Positions 9,649 to 18,853 of a DNA stretch of 64,000 bases are shown piece after piece. Under the pieces are notes generated by a model. That model searched no databases and had not been told where the DNA came from. It was given only the letters and a program-made list of their open reading frames with translations. Position 1 is the stretch's first letter. Every line of letters begins with the position of its first letter. Source of the DNA: Pseudolabrys sp. (GTDB lineage: Bacteria; Pseudomonadota; Alphaproteobacteria; Rhizobiales; Xanthobacteraceae); NCBI GenBank assembly GCA_022841665.1, contig JALHRB010000006.1, forward strand, positions 61,241 through 125,240. The letters are read 5' to 3'. Made by a program: the position numbers and the translations under genes.

Positions 9649-9870
9649 CGTGAGAGTGCGCGCGCCAGGAACGGGTTAGACGTCGAACGCGTACCGATGC
9701 GTTGGTGCCGCAGCCAGAAACCGGCAAAATAAGCTGCGTCCGTCAAATCTCCATTGCGGCCGGTTGTCACCCGGCGCGCGCAAAAGCCAACGCAGGCGGC
9801 CCGTCAATGTTCCTGCGCGGAACCCGCCGCAGTGGCGGGGGTTCATCCCGTTGATGACGAGAGAGGGGCG

Positions 9871-10755
9871 ATGGACTTCGACTGCGCGATAATCGGCGGC
9901 GGGCCGGCGGGCCTGACCGCCGCCACGTATCTGGGCCGCTTCCGGCGCCGGGTGCTGGTCGTGGACGCGGGCGACAGCCGCGCCAAGGCCATTCCGCGAA
10001 CGCGCAACTACCCCGGGTTCGCCGACGGCATCTCCGGCCGCGACCTGCTGGCGCTGCTCGGCGAGCAGGCGGGCCAATACGGTGCTGAGATCGTCACCGG
10101 CAATGTTACCGACCTTGCGCGCGACGGCGGTGGCTTCTCGCTGTCGCTCGATGGCCACCAACTCGGCGCCGCGCGCGTCCTCCTGGCCAGCGGCCTCAAG
10201 GACAAGAGCCCCGACATGCCGGGCTTGCGCGACGCGGTCGCCCAGGCGGCGGTGCGCTATTGCCCCATCTGCGATGCCTACGAAGCGACGGACAAGAGGA
10301 TCGCGGTCTACGGTCCGCTGGCGCAAACTGAAGGCAAGGCGCGCTTCATGCGCACCTATAGCCGCGACGTGACGCTGCTGCCGCTGGAGCCGGCCGGCGA
10401 GGATGCGAAACAGGCTCTGGCGCAGGCCGGCATCGCGCTGACGCCGCCGCCGGTCGATTTGCGTGCGCGCGAGGACGGTATCGAGGCCGCGCTGCCGGGC
10501 GGCGACACGCTGCGTTTCGACGTGCTCTATCCCGTGCTTGGCTGCATCGTGCGCTCGGACCTCGCCGCCGCACTCGGCGCGCGCCGTAATGCGGTCGGCT
10601 GCCTCGAGGTGAACGACAAGCAGCGCACCTCGGTCGAAGGGCTCTATGCGGCGGGCGACGTCGTTTCCGACTTGCATCAGCTGTCGGTCGCGGCCGGCCA
10701 CGCCGGGATCGCTGCGACTGCGATCCACAACAGCTTGCCGGCGAACTTCCGCTAG
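9871..10755 (+). CDS. NAD(P)/FAD-dependent oxidoreductase, thioredoxin-reductase-like
   Basis: A 294-residue flavoprotein from ATG 9871, preceded by GAGAGGGG as ribosome-binding site. It has the FAD Rossmann motif GGGPAG at residues 9-14, a redox pair CPIC in the position of the thioredoxin reductase CxxC, and a C-terminal AAGDV FAD motif. The NADPH-binding part is short and lacks a textbook GxGxxG (IAVYGPLAQTEGKARF), unlike classic TrxB, so it may be a specialised disulphide reductase or an oxidoreductase using another donor. Its TAG stop lies in a CTAG shared with the convergent ROK gene. Confidence 0.85.
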   Translation: MDFDCAIIGGGPAGLTAATYLGRFRRRVLVVDAGDSRAKAIPRTRNYPGFADGISGRDLLALLGEQAGQYGAEIVTGNVTDLARDGGGFSLSLDGHQLGAARVLLASGLKDKSPDMPGLRDAVAQAAVRYCPICDAYEATDKRIAVYGPLAQTEGKARFMRTYSRDVTLLPLEPAGEDAKQALAQAGIALTPPPVDLRAREDGIEAALPGGDTLRFDVLYPVLGCIVRSDLAAALGARRNAVGCLEVNDKQRTSVEGLYAAGDVVSDLHQLSVAAGHAGIAATAIHNSLPANFR

Positions 10756-11654
10756 GCCTCCGCCGGCCATAGCCAGGCGGCGCCGCGCACGCCGCTCGAA
10801 TCGCCGTGCACGGCGCGAACGATCTTCGTTTCGATCACATCGGAAAATGCATAGCGCGCGATAAGCCGGTCGAGCCCGGTGTAGATCGCCTCGATATTGG
10901 AAAGGCCGCCGCCGAGCACGACGGCGTCGGGATCGGCGATGTTGATTACCGACGCGAGCCCGCGCGCCAGCCGCTCCTGATAAACGTTCAGCGCGCGGCG
11001 CGCCGCCTCGTCGCCGGTCGCCGCCGCCGCCGCAATCTCGGTCGCGGCGAGCGCAGCGCCGCCCTGCGCGGCGTATTCGCGCGCAAGCCCGGCGCCGCAG
11101 AGGAACGTCTCGATGCAGCCGTGTTTGCCGCAGTAGCAGAGGGCACCCGGCAACTCGTCCGCGCGCGGCCAGGGCAGGGGATTGTGGCCCCATTCGCCGG
11201 CGATGCGGTTGCGGCCGCTGATCACCCGGCGGTCGATCACCAGGCCGCCGCCGACGCCGGTGCCGAGGATGACGCCGAACACCACCGGCGCGCCGGCGGC
11301 GGCGCCGTCCACCGCTTCCGACAGCGCGAAACAGTTGGCGTCGTTCTCGAGCCGCACCGGCCGGTCGAGCCCCCGTTCGAGGTCGCGCTTGAGCGGCTTG
11401 CCGTTCAGGACGACGCTGTTCGAGTTCTTCAGCAGGTCGGCCCGAGTGGACAGGGCGCCGGGCGTTCCGACGCCGATCGTGCCGCGCCGGCCGAGCTTGC
11501 TTTCGACTCCGGCCACCAGCGCGGCGATCGCCCGCACCGTGCCTTCGTAATCGCCCGCCGGCGTCGGCATGCGCTCGCGCGCAAGCGTCGCCCCGTCTTC
11601 GTCCAGCGCGATGATCTCGATCTTCGTACCGCCGAGATCGACGCCGATGCGCAT
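10752..11654 (-). CDS. ROK-family sugar kinase (fructokinase/N-acetylhexosamine kinase type)
   Basis: A 300-residue ROK protein with the ATP-binding DLGGTK motif at residues 6-11, the catalytic/zinc segment GEWGHNPL, and the ROK zinc signature CYCGKHGCIE. It lacks an N-terminal DNA-binding domain, so it is a kinase rather than a ROK repressor. It phosphorylates a hexose, most likely fructose, glucose or an N-acetylhexosamine; the sequence does not decide. It is followed 11 bases later by the FKBP stop region on the same strand only in the sense that both genes read leftward; FKBP lies upstream and may share the transcript. Confidence 0.88.
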   Translation of the reverse strand: MRIGVDLGGTKIEIIALDEDGATLARERMPTPAGDYEGTVRAIAALVAGVESKLGRRGTIGVGTPGALSTRADLLKNSNSVVLNGKPLKRDLERGLDRPVRLENDANCFALSEAVDGAAAGAPVVFGVILGTGVGGGLVIDRRVISGRNRIAGEWGHNPLPWPRADELPGALCYCGKHGCIETFLCGAGLAREYAAQGGAALAATEIAAAAATGDEAARRALNVYQERLARGLASVINIADPDAVVLGGGLSNIEAIYTGLDRLIARYAFSDVIETKIVRAVHGDSSGVRGAAWLWPAEA

Positions 11655-11665
11655 CGGGGACGGGC

Positions 11666-12112
11666 CTACTTCACCGCCAGCAGTTCGACGTCGAAGATGA
11701 GCGTGGCGTTCGGCGGGATGACGCCGCCCGCGCCCGACGCGCCGTAGCCGAGTGCGGGCGGAATGACGAGGGTGCGCTTGCCGCCGACCTTCATGGTGGC
11801 GACGCCTTCGTCCCAGCCCTTGATGACGCGGCCGCGGCCGACCGGGAACTCGAACGGCTCGTTGCGATCGACCGAGCTATCGAACTTCTTGCCCTTGGCG
11901 CCGTTCGTGTAGAGCCAGCCGGTGTAGTGCACGACGGCAGTCTGCCCGGCCTTGGGCGCGGCGCCGGTGCCGACCTGGGTATCGGTGATCTGGAGGCCTG
12001 AGGATGTGGTCATGGGTTTTGCCTGCGCGAGTGCGGGGGTGGATGAATTAGCGGCAATGAAAATGCCGAAGCTGGTGACGAGTGCGAAAGTCGCAATGAT
12101 GATGGCGCGCAT
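11666..12112 (-). CDS. FKBP-type peptidyl-prolyl cis-trans isomerase, exported
   Basis: About 148 residues from ATG 12112, with AGGAG six bases upstream deciding the start over the longer frame at 12151. A signal peptide covers residues 1-29 (ending TPALAQA). The FKBP fold is clear: VVHYTGWL, FDSS, FEFPVGRGRVIKGWDEGV, LVIPPALGYG and PPNATLIFDVEL. It should speed prolyl isomerisation in the periplasm. It lies directly upstream of the ROK kinase gene, 11 bases apart, on the same strand. Confidence 0.93.
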   Translation of the reverse strand: MRAIIIATFALVTSFGIFIAANSSTPALAQAKPMTTSSGLQITDTQVGTGAAPKAGQTAVVHYTGWLYTNGAKGKKFDSSVDRNEPFEFPVGRGRVIKGWDEGVATMKVGGKRTLVIPPALGYGASGAGGVIPPNATLIFDVELLAVK

Positions 12113-12156
12113 GGGGTCTCCTGATAGGCAGACAAAGCGAGCCCGCGTCATACACC

Positions 12157-12186
12157 GTCATGACTGGGTTTGTCCCGGCCATCCCC
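12157..12186. repeat. partial intergenic palindrome element (copy 2, truncated)
   Basis: GTCATGACTGGGTTTGTCCCGGCCATCC resembles the terminal arm of the repeat at 4462-4558 (GGCCGGGACA...CATGAC read in the opposite sense). Only one arm is present, between the FKBP start and the end of hipA, so it is a degraded copy. Confidence 0.5.
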
Positions 12187-12262
12187 CGTGTTTCTTTGCG
12201 GCCTTGAAAAGGTCTGCTCATGCCTGCAGCGGCAGATATCCAAGCTCTTCATACCGAACCGA

Positions 12263-13555
12263 TCATGCCGGCTGCTGCCCAACGAGTTCGTCCAACTCCG
12301 GAGGGGCGCCCTCAAATGCAAACGAATTGAGGAACTGTCGTCGCCAAAAGAGGTTTCGGTCGACTTCGGATAAGTTTGCCTCTGTGCAAATCGGCATCCA
12401 TTGATTCTGTATGACCGTGATCTGATGTCGAGCGATCGCGATCGCCTCTTCGCTCGATATAAGGAAATAGGGGGCCGCTCTGAGACATACGGAAATTTGG
12501 CTCGCGCGTTCCTCTCCCACGATCAGCATTGCTTGGCTGGCTTCGCCGCCAGCGCGCCCTTGAGGGCAGATGTCATAAGCGGGTGTAAGTATCAGCTCAC
12601 GGCCATTCCAATAGGCCGAATGATTGCGCGCGTGGTCGTCCGTGTTCCCGCAAAGAATATTGAAAAGCATGCGGGAGAACAGTTCTTTGAGCGTATTTTT
12701 TGGTCTTGCGAAGCGGCGACGAATGATGGATGCGAGCTCTTCATAGCTTGCGTATCGCGCCATCAGTTCATCGAGTTCGAGAAGCGTGAGAGCCGAAACC
12801 ATCGCTTGTCGCTGCCAGCCTTCGTCCGTCCGTTTCCGGTCAAAACGTTCAATCAAGAGAACGTCTTTGCCGGCTGTGCGCCGCAGGCTCACCGGAGCGG
12901 TTTCAATACCGGCTTCGGCAGCGAGCCGCATGGCCACGTATTCGGCTTTGACGACATTGTAGAGGTCGCTTTGCAAGGAAAATTTTGCGACGTATTTGAC
13001 GTCATCGGTCTGGATCAGGGCCTTTGGCCGTGCGCCGCCGATCGAGCTGCCGTGCAGCAGAGCGGCATCGAGGGCGGGATTAAGAGGGACGCCTTGCTCG
13101 ACCTTTTCGGCAGCGTTTAGCAATTCGTCGAGAGATGCGTTAGCCGATTCGCGAGCGACGTAGTCCTTTGCCGACTGTTGGAAATCGAGGGCGCCGATTC
13201 GGTCCGAACCTGATTCGAGTAGATAAGTGAGTTCATTCAACTCCGCAGTATCCGTCTGTCGGTCGCGGCCACCCAGCTTCCGATTGATGATGACACGCCG
13301 TCCCCAGGCATCCGGCGCGGCGTCGCGGATGCAGCTCGGCATCCATAAGCCTTTCGGCAGCGGCAGGACGCCTTCGCGGAGGGGAAGTTCGGGATCGTAC
13401 AACGAGATCGCGTTCTTTCGTGCAAGATAGCTGCGTCCGTAATTGAAGAAGATCTGCTCGCCGACTTTTTCGAGCCGTCCGGCGATGACAGGTTTTGTGG
13501 CGTCAGGCAGCCACACCCAGACGAAGGCTTCGTTCGGACCGGCTTCAGAAGTCAT
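12263..13555 (-). CDS. hipA: HipA-family serine/threonine kinase toxin
   Basis: 430 residues from ATG 13555. The N-terminal subdomain (VWLPDATKPVIAGRLE), a glycine-rich loop GSSIGGARPK at 169-178, and the kinase catalytic segment GNTDDHARNHS at 303-313 followed by AYDICP match the HipA fold. Known HipA proteins phosphorylate glutamyl-tRNA synthetase or related targets, stop translation and induce persistence, and are silenced by autophosphorylation in the glycine-rich loop. The start overlaps the last 11 bases of hipB, as in the classic hipBA operon. The longer frame to 13669 lies inside hipB and is rejected. No truncation is seen. Confidence 0.92.
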   Translation of the reverse strand: MTSEAGPNEAFVWVWLPDATKPVIAGRLEKVGEQIFFNYGRSYLARKNAISLYDPELPLREGVLPLPKGLWMPSCIRDAAPDAWGRRVIINRKLGGRDRQTDTAELNELTYLLESGSDRIGALDFQQSAKDYVARESANASLDELLNAAEKVEQGVPLNPALDAALLHGSSIGGARPKALIQTDDVKYVAKFSLQSDLYNVVKAEYVAMRLAAEAGIETAPVSLRRTAGKDVLLIERFDRKRTDEGWQRQAMVSALTLLELDELMARYASYEELASIIRRRFARPKNTLKELFSRMLFNILCGNTDDHARNHSAYWNGRELILTPAYDICPQGRAGGEASQAMLIVGEERASQISVCLRAAPYFLISSEEAIAIARHQITVIQNQWMPICTEANLSEVDRNLFWRRQFLNSFAFEGAPPELDELVGQQPA

Positions 13556-13883
13556 CTTTGGCTTTGATCTGTGAGGTTCGGACGGCTTTGGGCAGCAGCG
13601 CGAGCGTCGCCGTGTGAGTAGATATCGCGCCGGCCAGTGCCGCTCGATCGGCATCAAAAAGGCGCACACCGACGATTGATGCCGCTTCGAATGCGGCGCC
13701 TATCGTGCAGCCGGGGTCGCCTTTTTCGATGCGTTGGATGAGCCCGCGCGACACGCCGGCTCGTTCAGCCAGTTCCTCGGCGGTGAGTTTCTTGTCGATG
13801 CGGCTTTGCCGGATGAGCTGTCCCAGCAGCTTTACGGCGTCGCGGCTATAGGCCGAATAAGGGCGTTGCGCAGGCTTGGGCAT
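13545..13883 (-). CDS. hipB: HipB-like XRE-family antitoxin/repressor
   Basis: 112 residues with a helix-turn-helix at roughly 28-60 (LTAEELAERAGVSRGLIQRI). It would neutralise HipA and bind operators upstream of the operon. The C-terminal half (about 50 residues beyond the HTH) is longer than in E. coli HipB and ends KAVRTSQIKAKDDF. The region just upstream of its ATG contains a perfect 15-base direct repeat (see the operator entry), consistent with autoregulation. Confidence 0.88.
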   Translation of the reverse strand: MPKPAQRPYSAYSRDAVKLLGQLIRQSRIDKKLTAEELAERAGVSRGLIQRIEKGDPGCTIGAAFEAASIVGVRLFDADRAALAGAISTHTATLALLPKAVRTSQIKAKDDF

Positions 13884-13886
13884 GTC

Positions 13887-14012
13887 TTATAAATAGATCA
13901 TGAGATAGCGTCGCGATCCATTTATAGAGCATTTGTTCGCAAAGCAAAGAGAAACAAGTACATATGGTTTATAAATAGATCATAAGTAGCTATTACGGTC
14001 TTTTAATAGACC
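13887..14012. promoter_or_regulatory. hipBA operator/promoter region
   Basis: An AT-rich stretch before hipB holds TTATAAATAGATCAT twice in the same orientation (13887-13901 and 13969-13983, identical over 15 bases, 82 bases apart) and an inverted copy GATCCATTTATAG at 13915-13927 (11 of 13 match). A further imperfect palindrome GGTCTTTTAATAGACC is at 13997-14012. Repeated sites around the start are expected for HipB, which bends operator DNA by binding several sites. The motif itself differs from the E. coli operator, so its use by HipB is inferred from position. Confidence 0.75.
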
Positions 14013-14047
14013 AAAAACTGCCACCCGCGGCGCGGGCATAGGTCCCC

Positions 14048-15688
14048 TTACTCGGCCGCCTGTACCGTCGGCAGCACATAATCTTTGAAGCGCTGCCGCA
14101 GCGTCAGCTTCTGGATCTTGCCGGTCGCCGTGTGCGGGATTTCATCGACGAACACCACGTCGTCCGGCATCCACCACTTGGCGCATTTGCCCTGCATGAA
14201 GCCGAGCAGCTCCTCCTTGGTCGCCGTCTCGCCCTTCTTGAGCACGACGACGAGCAGCGGGCGCTCGTCCCACTTCGGATGCGCGACGCCGATGACGGCG
14301 GCCTCCGCCACCTTCGGATGGCCGACCGCGAGGTTCTCCAGATCGATCGACGAGATCCACTCGCCGCCCGACTTGATCACGTCCTTGGACCGGTCGGTGA
14401 TCTGCATGTAGCCGTACTGGTCCATGGTGGCGACGTCGCCGGTGTCGAACCAGCCGTCCTTTTCGAACACCTCGCCGCCTTCGCCCTTGTAGTAGCTCTT
14501 GGCCACCGCCGGCCCGCGCACCTTGAGCCGGCCGAAGGTCTTGCCGTCCCACGGCAGGTTCTTGTTGTTGTCGTCGGTGATCTTCATCTCGACGCCGAAG
14601 GGCGGGTGGCCCTGCTTCTGCTGCACGTCGAGCTTGGCGTCGCCGGTGAGCTCTGCGTATTCCGGCTTCATGGTGCAGAGCGAGCCGAGCGGGCTCATCT
14701 CGGTCATGCCCCAGGCATGCACCACTTCGACGCCGTAGTCGTCCTGGAAGGTCTTGGCCATCGCCCGCGGGCAGGCAGAGCCGCCGATCACCACGCGCTT
14801 GAGATAAGGCAGCTTGCCGCCGGTCTTCTCGAGGTCCTGCAGCAGCATCAGCCACACGGTCGGCACGGCCGCGGTGAAAGTCACCTTGTAGGTGTCGAGC
14901 AGTTCGTAGATCGAGGGGCCGTCCATCTTGGCGCCGGGCAGCACCAAGGTCGCGCCCATCATCGGCGTCGAGAAGGCGAGCGACCAGCCGTTGGCGTGGA
15001 ACATCGGCACCACCGGCATGACCACGTCGCGCGACGAGATATTCTTGGCGTCCGGCAGCGACGCCATGAAGGCGTGCAGCACGTTGGAGCGGTGCGAATA
15101 GAGCACGCCCTTTGGGTGGCCGGTGGTGCCGGAGGTGTAGCACATGCCGGCGGCGGTGTTCTCGTCGAACGATTTCCAGGCGAAGTCGCCGTCGACTTCC
15201 GCGATCCAGTCCTCGTAGGCGACGGCGTTCTTCAACGTGGTCTGCGGCATATGCGCTTTGTCGGTGAGGATGACGTAGCGCTCGATGGTCGGCAGCTTGT
15301 CGGCGAGCTTTTCCAGGATCGGCACAAAGGTGAGATCGACGAACATCATGCGGTCTCCCGCATGGTTCACGATCCATGCGATCTGGTCGGGAAACAGGCG
15401 CGGGTTGACCGTGTGATAGACCGCGCCGATGCCGAGGATGCCGTACCAGCTCTCCAGGTGCCGCCAGGTGTTCCAGGCGAGCGTCGCCACCCGGTCGCCG
15501 AGCTTGATGCCGTCCTTCTCCAGCCGCTGCGCCACCTTCAGCGCGCGGGCACGCAGGTCGCGATAATTGGTGGTGTGGGTCGGCCCCTCGACCGAACGCG
15601 TAATGACCTGGCGGTCGCCGTGAAACGTGGCGGCGTGGTCGATGATGCGATGGCACAGCAGCGGCCAATCCTGCATCAGCCCGAGCAT
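14048..15688 (-). CDS. AMP-forming acyl-CoA synthetase (fatty acid-CoA ligase)
   Basis: 546 residues of the ANL superfamily. The P-loop [12 protein letters not shown] is at 184-195, WGMTEMSP is the A5 motif, [11 protein letters not shown] holds the ribose-binding Asp, and the catalytic lysine is in TATGKIQK near the C terminus. It activates a carboxylic acid to acyl-AMP and then acyl-CoA; overall it resembles medium/long-chain enzymes of the AlkK/FadD3 kind. It stands alone between hipBA and a divergent extensin-like gene. Two acyl-CoA dehydrogenase genes are elsewhere in the window but not adjacent. Confidence 0.92.
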   Translation of the reverse strand: MLGLMQDWPLLCHRIIDHAATFHGDRQVITRSVEGPTHTTNYRDLRARALKVAQRLEKDGIKLGDRVATLAWNTWRHLESWYGILGIGAVYHTVNPRLFPDQIAWIVNHAGDRMMFVDLTFVPILEKLADKLPTIERYVILTDKAHMPQTTLKNAVAYEDWIAEVDGDFAWKSFDENTAAGMCYTSGTTGHPKGVLYSHRSNVLHAFMASLPDAKNISSRDVVMPVVPMFHANGWSLAFSTPMMGATLVLPGAKMDGPSIYELLDTYKVTFTAAVPTVWLMLLQDLEKTGGKLPYLKRVVIGGSACPRAMAKTFQDDYGVEVVHAWGMTEMSPLGSLCTMKPEYAELTGDAKLDVQQKQGHPPFGVEMKITDDNNKNLPWDGKTFGRLKVRGPAVAKSYYKGEGGEVFEKDGWFDTGDVATMDQYGYMQITDRSKDVIKSGGEWISSIDLENLAVGHPKVAEAAVIGVAHPKWDERPLLVVVLKKGETATKEELLGFMQGKCAKWWMPDDVVFVDEIPHTATGKIQKLTLRQRFKDYVLPTVQAAE

Positions 15689-15867
15689 GGCATTCCCCTC
15701 CTGGCAGGCACTATCTTCTTGTTTTGGGCCGACCCCTCGCCGGCCGCGGGGAAGGTTAGCGGTCGGGCGGGGCGGTGTGCAAAGGTTTCGTTCACAAGCT
15801 ACGCAGGTGGCAGCGCCTTGGCTTTAGTCCGTCCCGTACAAATGCCGCATTCCTGCCGGAGATCGCC

Positions 15868-16776
15868 ATGATGAGGCGGCTGGTCGCGGTCCTGGGGCTG
15901 ATAGGTGCTTGCGTCGGCCTCGCCGCCGCTGAGCCGGTGCCCTTGCCGCGGCCACGCCCGCCTGTGTTGGCCCCGCCGCCCTGGGTCGAGCCGGCCTGGA
16001 CGGAGCCGCGCTCCTTCCGCGAGGCGGCCGGGGACGGCTTCGACAGCGCCACAGTCACGGCCGAGCCGTCCGAGTGCAGCATGCGGCTCGAGAAGATCGC
16101 CGCGATCACGCGTATCCCGCGCCTGGTCGGGCCGGGCGCCTGCGGCGGCGGCGACATGGTGCGGCTCCACGCGGTGATGCGCGGCGAGGAGAAGATCGAG
16201 ATCAAGCCGGCGCCCTATCTGCGCTGCCCGGTGGCCGAGCAATTCGCCTTGTGGGTGCGCGACGACGCCGTGCCGCGCCTTGCCGGCTTAGGCTCAGCCC
16301 TGCGCAGCGTCGATAGCTACGACGACTTCAACTGCCGCGGCCGCAACCGGGCCTCCCGCGGCAAAGTCAGCGAGCACGGCAAAGGCAACGCCATCGATCT
16401 GCGCGGCTTCACGCTTGCCGATGGCCGCTTCATCGGGCTCACTGACGTGCATGCGGCCAAGGATCTACGCGCCGCCATGCGTGAGACGACATGCGCCCGC
16501 TTCACGACGGTGCTCGGGCCCGGGTCCGACGGCCATCACGAGGCCCACATCCACCTCGATCTGATCGAGCGCCGCAACGGCTACAGCGTCTGCCAGTGGG
16601 ACGTGCGTGAGCCGCTGCCGCCTCTGCCGCCGACGAAGCCCAAGACGGACGCCGAGGTCGTGGCCGATGCCAAGCCGGAAACGGCAACGGTCAAGCTCGA
16701 ATTCGTCGGCCCGATCCCGCTGCCGCCGCCGCGCCCGGCCATGGCCGACATGCGGCGCCGCGGGCGGCGTTTATGA
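15868..16776 (+). CDS. extensin-like_C family secreted protein
   Basis: 302 residues from ATG 15868; a signal peptide (MMRRLVAVLGLIGACVGLAAA) is followed by a proline-rich linker and the extensin-like_C domain (about 75-245), with conserved cysteines (CSMRL, GACGGGD, LRCPVAEQ, FNCRGR, TTCARF, VCQW) and the histidine-rich DGHHEAHIHLDL motif. This domain is common in Rhizobiales and is thought to act on the cell envelope; its motif suggests a metal-dependent peptidase fold related to VanY/MepA. The tail is Pro/Lys rich. The longer frame from 15775 has no credible start. Confidence 0.88.
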   Translation: MMRRLVAVLGLIGACVGLAAAEPVPLPRPRPPVLAPPPWVEPAWTEPRSFREAAGDGFDSATVTAEPSECSMRLEKIAAITRIPRLVGPGACGGGDMVRLHAVMRGEEKIEIKPAPYLRCPVAEQFALWVRDDAVPRLAGLGSALRSVDSYDDFNCRGRNRASRGKVSEHGKGNAIDLRGFTLADGRFIGLTDVHAAKDLRAAMRETTCARFTTVLGPGSDGHHEAHIHLDLIERRNGYSVCQWDVREPLPPLPPTKPKTDAEVVADAKPETATVKLEFVGPIPLPPPRPAMADMRRRGRRL

Positions 16777-16822
16777 GATCGCTTCCACTCTCCGTTCATA
16801 GTTTCCCGCTAGCTAGGTCAGC

Positions 16823-17746
16823 ATGACCATCGGCGACCCGACCGCTTTCTCGCCTGCCCCCACCAATAGCGGGCTGACCCGGCGCAGCCTGCTCAAAGGC
16901 GGCCTCGGCCTTGTAGGCGCCGCCGGGCTGGTGATGCCGGGCACGACCGCCTATGCGGCCATGGAAGCCGCCAACAACCTCGTCATCACGTCCTATCGCC
17001 TAACCCCGCCCGGCTGGCCGGCCGGTCGGCGGCTGACCATCACCGCCATCGCCGACCTGCACGCCGGCGGCCCCAATATGGGGCTGGCGCGCGTGCGCCA
17101 GGTGGTCGATGCCGGCAACGCGCTGGGCAGCGACCTCACGGTCGTGCTGGGCGATTACTTCGCCACCCATCGCTTCGTTACCGAAGTGGTGCCGAACGCG
17201 GCCTGGGCCGAAGAGCTCGCCCGCCTGCGCGCCCCGCTCGGCGTCTATACGATCCTCGGCAATCACGACTGGTGGTACGACATCGCCGGCGTGCGCAAGG
17301 CGCTCGGCGCGGTGCATCTGCCGGTGATGGAGAACGACGCGGTGCTGCTGGGCGAGCCCGGCCGCCGCTTCTGGCTCGCTGGCATCGGCGACCAGCTCGC
17401 CTACTGGCTCGGCCCCAGCCGCTTCCGCGGCGTCGACGACTTACCCGGCACGCTCAAGCGCGTGAGCACCGACGATCCGGTGATCCTGCTGGTGCACGAG
17501 CCGGACATCTTCACGCAGGTGCCCGAGCGCGTCTCGCTGACCATCGCCGGCCATACCCATGGCGGCCAGATCCGCATTCCCTTCGTGCCGCCGACCTGGG
17601 CGCCATCGGCCTATGGCGCGCGCTTCGCTTACGGCCATGTGGTCGAGGACGGCCGCCACCTGATCGTTTCCGGCGGGCTTGGCACCAGCAAGGTGCCGCT
17701 GCGTCTCGGCGTGCCGCCAGAGATCGTGCACATCACGCTCGGCTAG
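16823..17746 (+). CDS. Tat-exported metallophosphoesterase
   Basis: 307 residues with a twin-arginine signal TRRSLLKGG at 19-27 and a hydrophobic stretch ending AYAAM. Calcineurin-like phosphoesterase motifs follow in order: DLHAGG (D..H), GDYF, GNHDWW, and GHTHGGQI near the C terminus, giving the two-metal site. YaeI/YkuE-like members are membrane-associated phosphodiesterases, some acting on UDP-diacylglucosamine. It is followed by a strong hairpin terminator shared with the convergent L,D-transpeptidase gene. Confidence 0.92.
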   Translation: MTIGDPTAFSPAPTNSGLTRRSLLKGGLGLVGAAGLVMPGTTAYAAMEAANNLVITSYRLTPPGWPAGRRLTITAIADLHAGGPNMGLARVRQVVDAGNALGSDLTVVLGDYFATHRFVTEVVPNAAWAEELARLRAPLGVYTILGNHDWWYDIAGVRKALGAVHLPVMENDAVLLGEPGRRFWLAGIGDQLAYWLGPSRFRGVDDLPGTLKRVSTDDPVILLVHEPDIFTQVPERVSLTIAGHTHGGQIRIPFVPPTWAPSAYGARFAYGHVVEDGRHLIVSGGLGTSKVPLRLGVPPEIVHITLG

Positions 17747-17758
17747 CACTCAAACGAA

Positions 17759-17780
17759 AACGGCGCCCGCAGGCGCCGTT
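17759..17780. terminator. bidirectional hairpin terminator
   Basis: AACGGCGCC (17759-17767), a 4-base loop CGCA, then GGCGCCGTT (17772-17780): a perfect 9-base-pair stem between two convergent genes. It is preceded by CGAAA and followed by CCGTCTC, so U-tracts are weak on both strands, but position and stem make a shared terminator likely. Confidence 0.82.
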
Positions 17781-17802
17781 CCGTCTCAGCCCCGTATGCG
17801 AT

Positions 17803-18471
17803 TTAGCGGAACATCGGCCCGGTCGAGGCGATGCGCGGGTTGAACGGCGAGTCGCCCTGCTTGGGCGCCAGCACCACCACGACCGCGCCCGGCTTGACGC
17901 GCTTGTAGAGATCGATGACGTCCTCGTTGGTCATGCGGATGCAGCCCGAGGAGATCGCCTGGCCAATATATTCCGGCTGGTTGGTGCCATGGATGCGGTA
18001 GAGCGTGTCCTTGTTGCCCTCGAATAGATAGAGCGCACGCGCGCCCATCGGGTTCTGCGGGCCGGGCGCGACGAAGTCCGGCACGTCCATGCGCTTCTTG
18101 ATGTCGGCGGTGGGCGTCCACGACGGCCACTCGGTCATGCGGCCGATCTTGGCCACGCCCGAGAAGGCGAGGGCCTCCTCGCCGACGGTCACGCCATAGC
18201 GGATCGCCTTGCCGCCTTCGATTACGTAATAGAGGTAGCGCGCATCGGAATCGATCACGATCGTGCCGGGCGCTTCCTTGCGATGATACTGGACGATGTG
18301 CCGCTTATAGGGCTCCGGGATGGTCGCCTTTTCGTAAGGCGCCGCCGCCAGCAGCTTCTTGTCGCGAACCGTCAGATTGGCTTCCGAGGCGGGCTCCATG
18401 GTGGACTGCATGCACCCGCCGAGCACGAGACCGACACCCACCAGAACGACCGACAACCCCCTTGCCGCCAT
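17803..18471 (-). CDS. L,D-transpeptidase (YkuD) lipoprotein
   Basis: 222 residues with a lipobox LGGC (Cys20), so probably an anchored envelope lipoprotein. The YkuD domain spans about 65-205 with catalytic HGTN (His161) and SSGCIRM (Cys177). Such enzymes make 3-3 cross-links in peptidoglycan or attach outer-membrane proteins to it. An AGAGGA ribosome-binding site precedes ATG 18471. It is convergent to the phosphoesterase. Confidence 0.93.
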   Translation of the reverse strand: MAARGLSVVLVGVGLVLGGCMQSTMEPASEANLTVRDKKLLAAAPYEKATIPEPYKRHIVQYHRKEAPGTIVIDSDARYLYYVIEGGKAIRYGVTVGEEALAFSGVAKIGRMTEWPSWTPTADIKKRMDVPDFVAPGPQNPMGARALYLFEGNKDTLYRIHGTNQPEYIGQAISSGCIRMTNEDVIDLYKRVKPGAVVVVLAPKQGDSPFNPRIASTGPMFR

Positions 18472-18853
18472 TGTATTTCCTCTTTCCCGGTCGCTCCGGC
18501 AGCGCCCGCCTTTGGAATCTTAAGGCCGGAATTAACCGAAAAAGCCACAGGAGTGCCACGGTTTCCGTTGTTCCCCGACGCAGGTCTTGTGGACCTGTGG
18601 CAGGAATGCCGCACTCATCTTAGGGCCATTCCAGGTCACCCCCGGCATCTGGCCGGAAAGCGAAAATATTCTGCCGGGAAGGTCTTAAGAGAGGGTTTAC
18701 CTTAATAGACGGTAATTGGGGGGCATTGCGCGGACCGGCCTCTGGCCCGGCAAAATGTCACGATAGCAGTTCATTTGCCGCGTAATTCTGCCTCACTCGG
18801 ACACCAGAGTCGGGGTTGAGGAAAACGTTCCAAGGAAGGACTGGAGAAGAACA
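18472..18853. other. 382-base intergenic region, divergent promoters
   Basis: It lies between the divergent L,D-transpeptidase and the 56-residue small gene. No credible coding frame was found. A TTTACC...GGTAAT inverted repeat (18696-18716) lies in an AT-richer patch and could be a protein-binding site; otherwise nothing specific is seen. Confidence 0.6.

Noticed and set aside
12401..13120. 239-codon frame opposite hipA
   Set aside because: Antisense to a clear HipA; no independent evidence.
14132..15871. 579-codon frame opposite the acyl-CoA synthetase
   Set aside because: Shadow of a certain gene; repetitive His/Arg/Val composition typical of antisense GC-rich frames.
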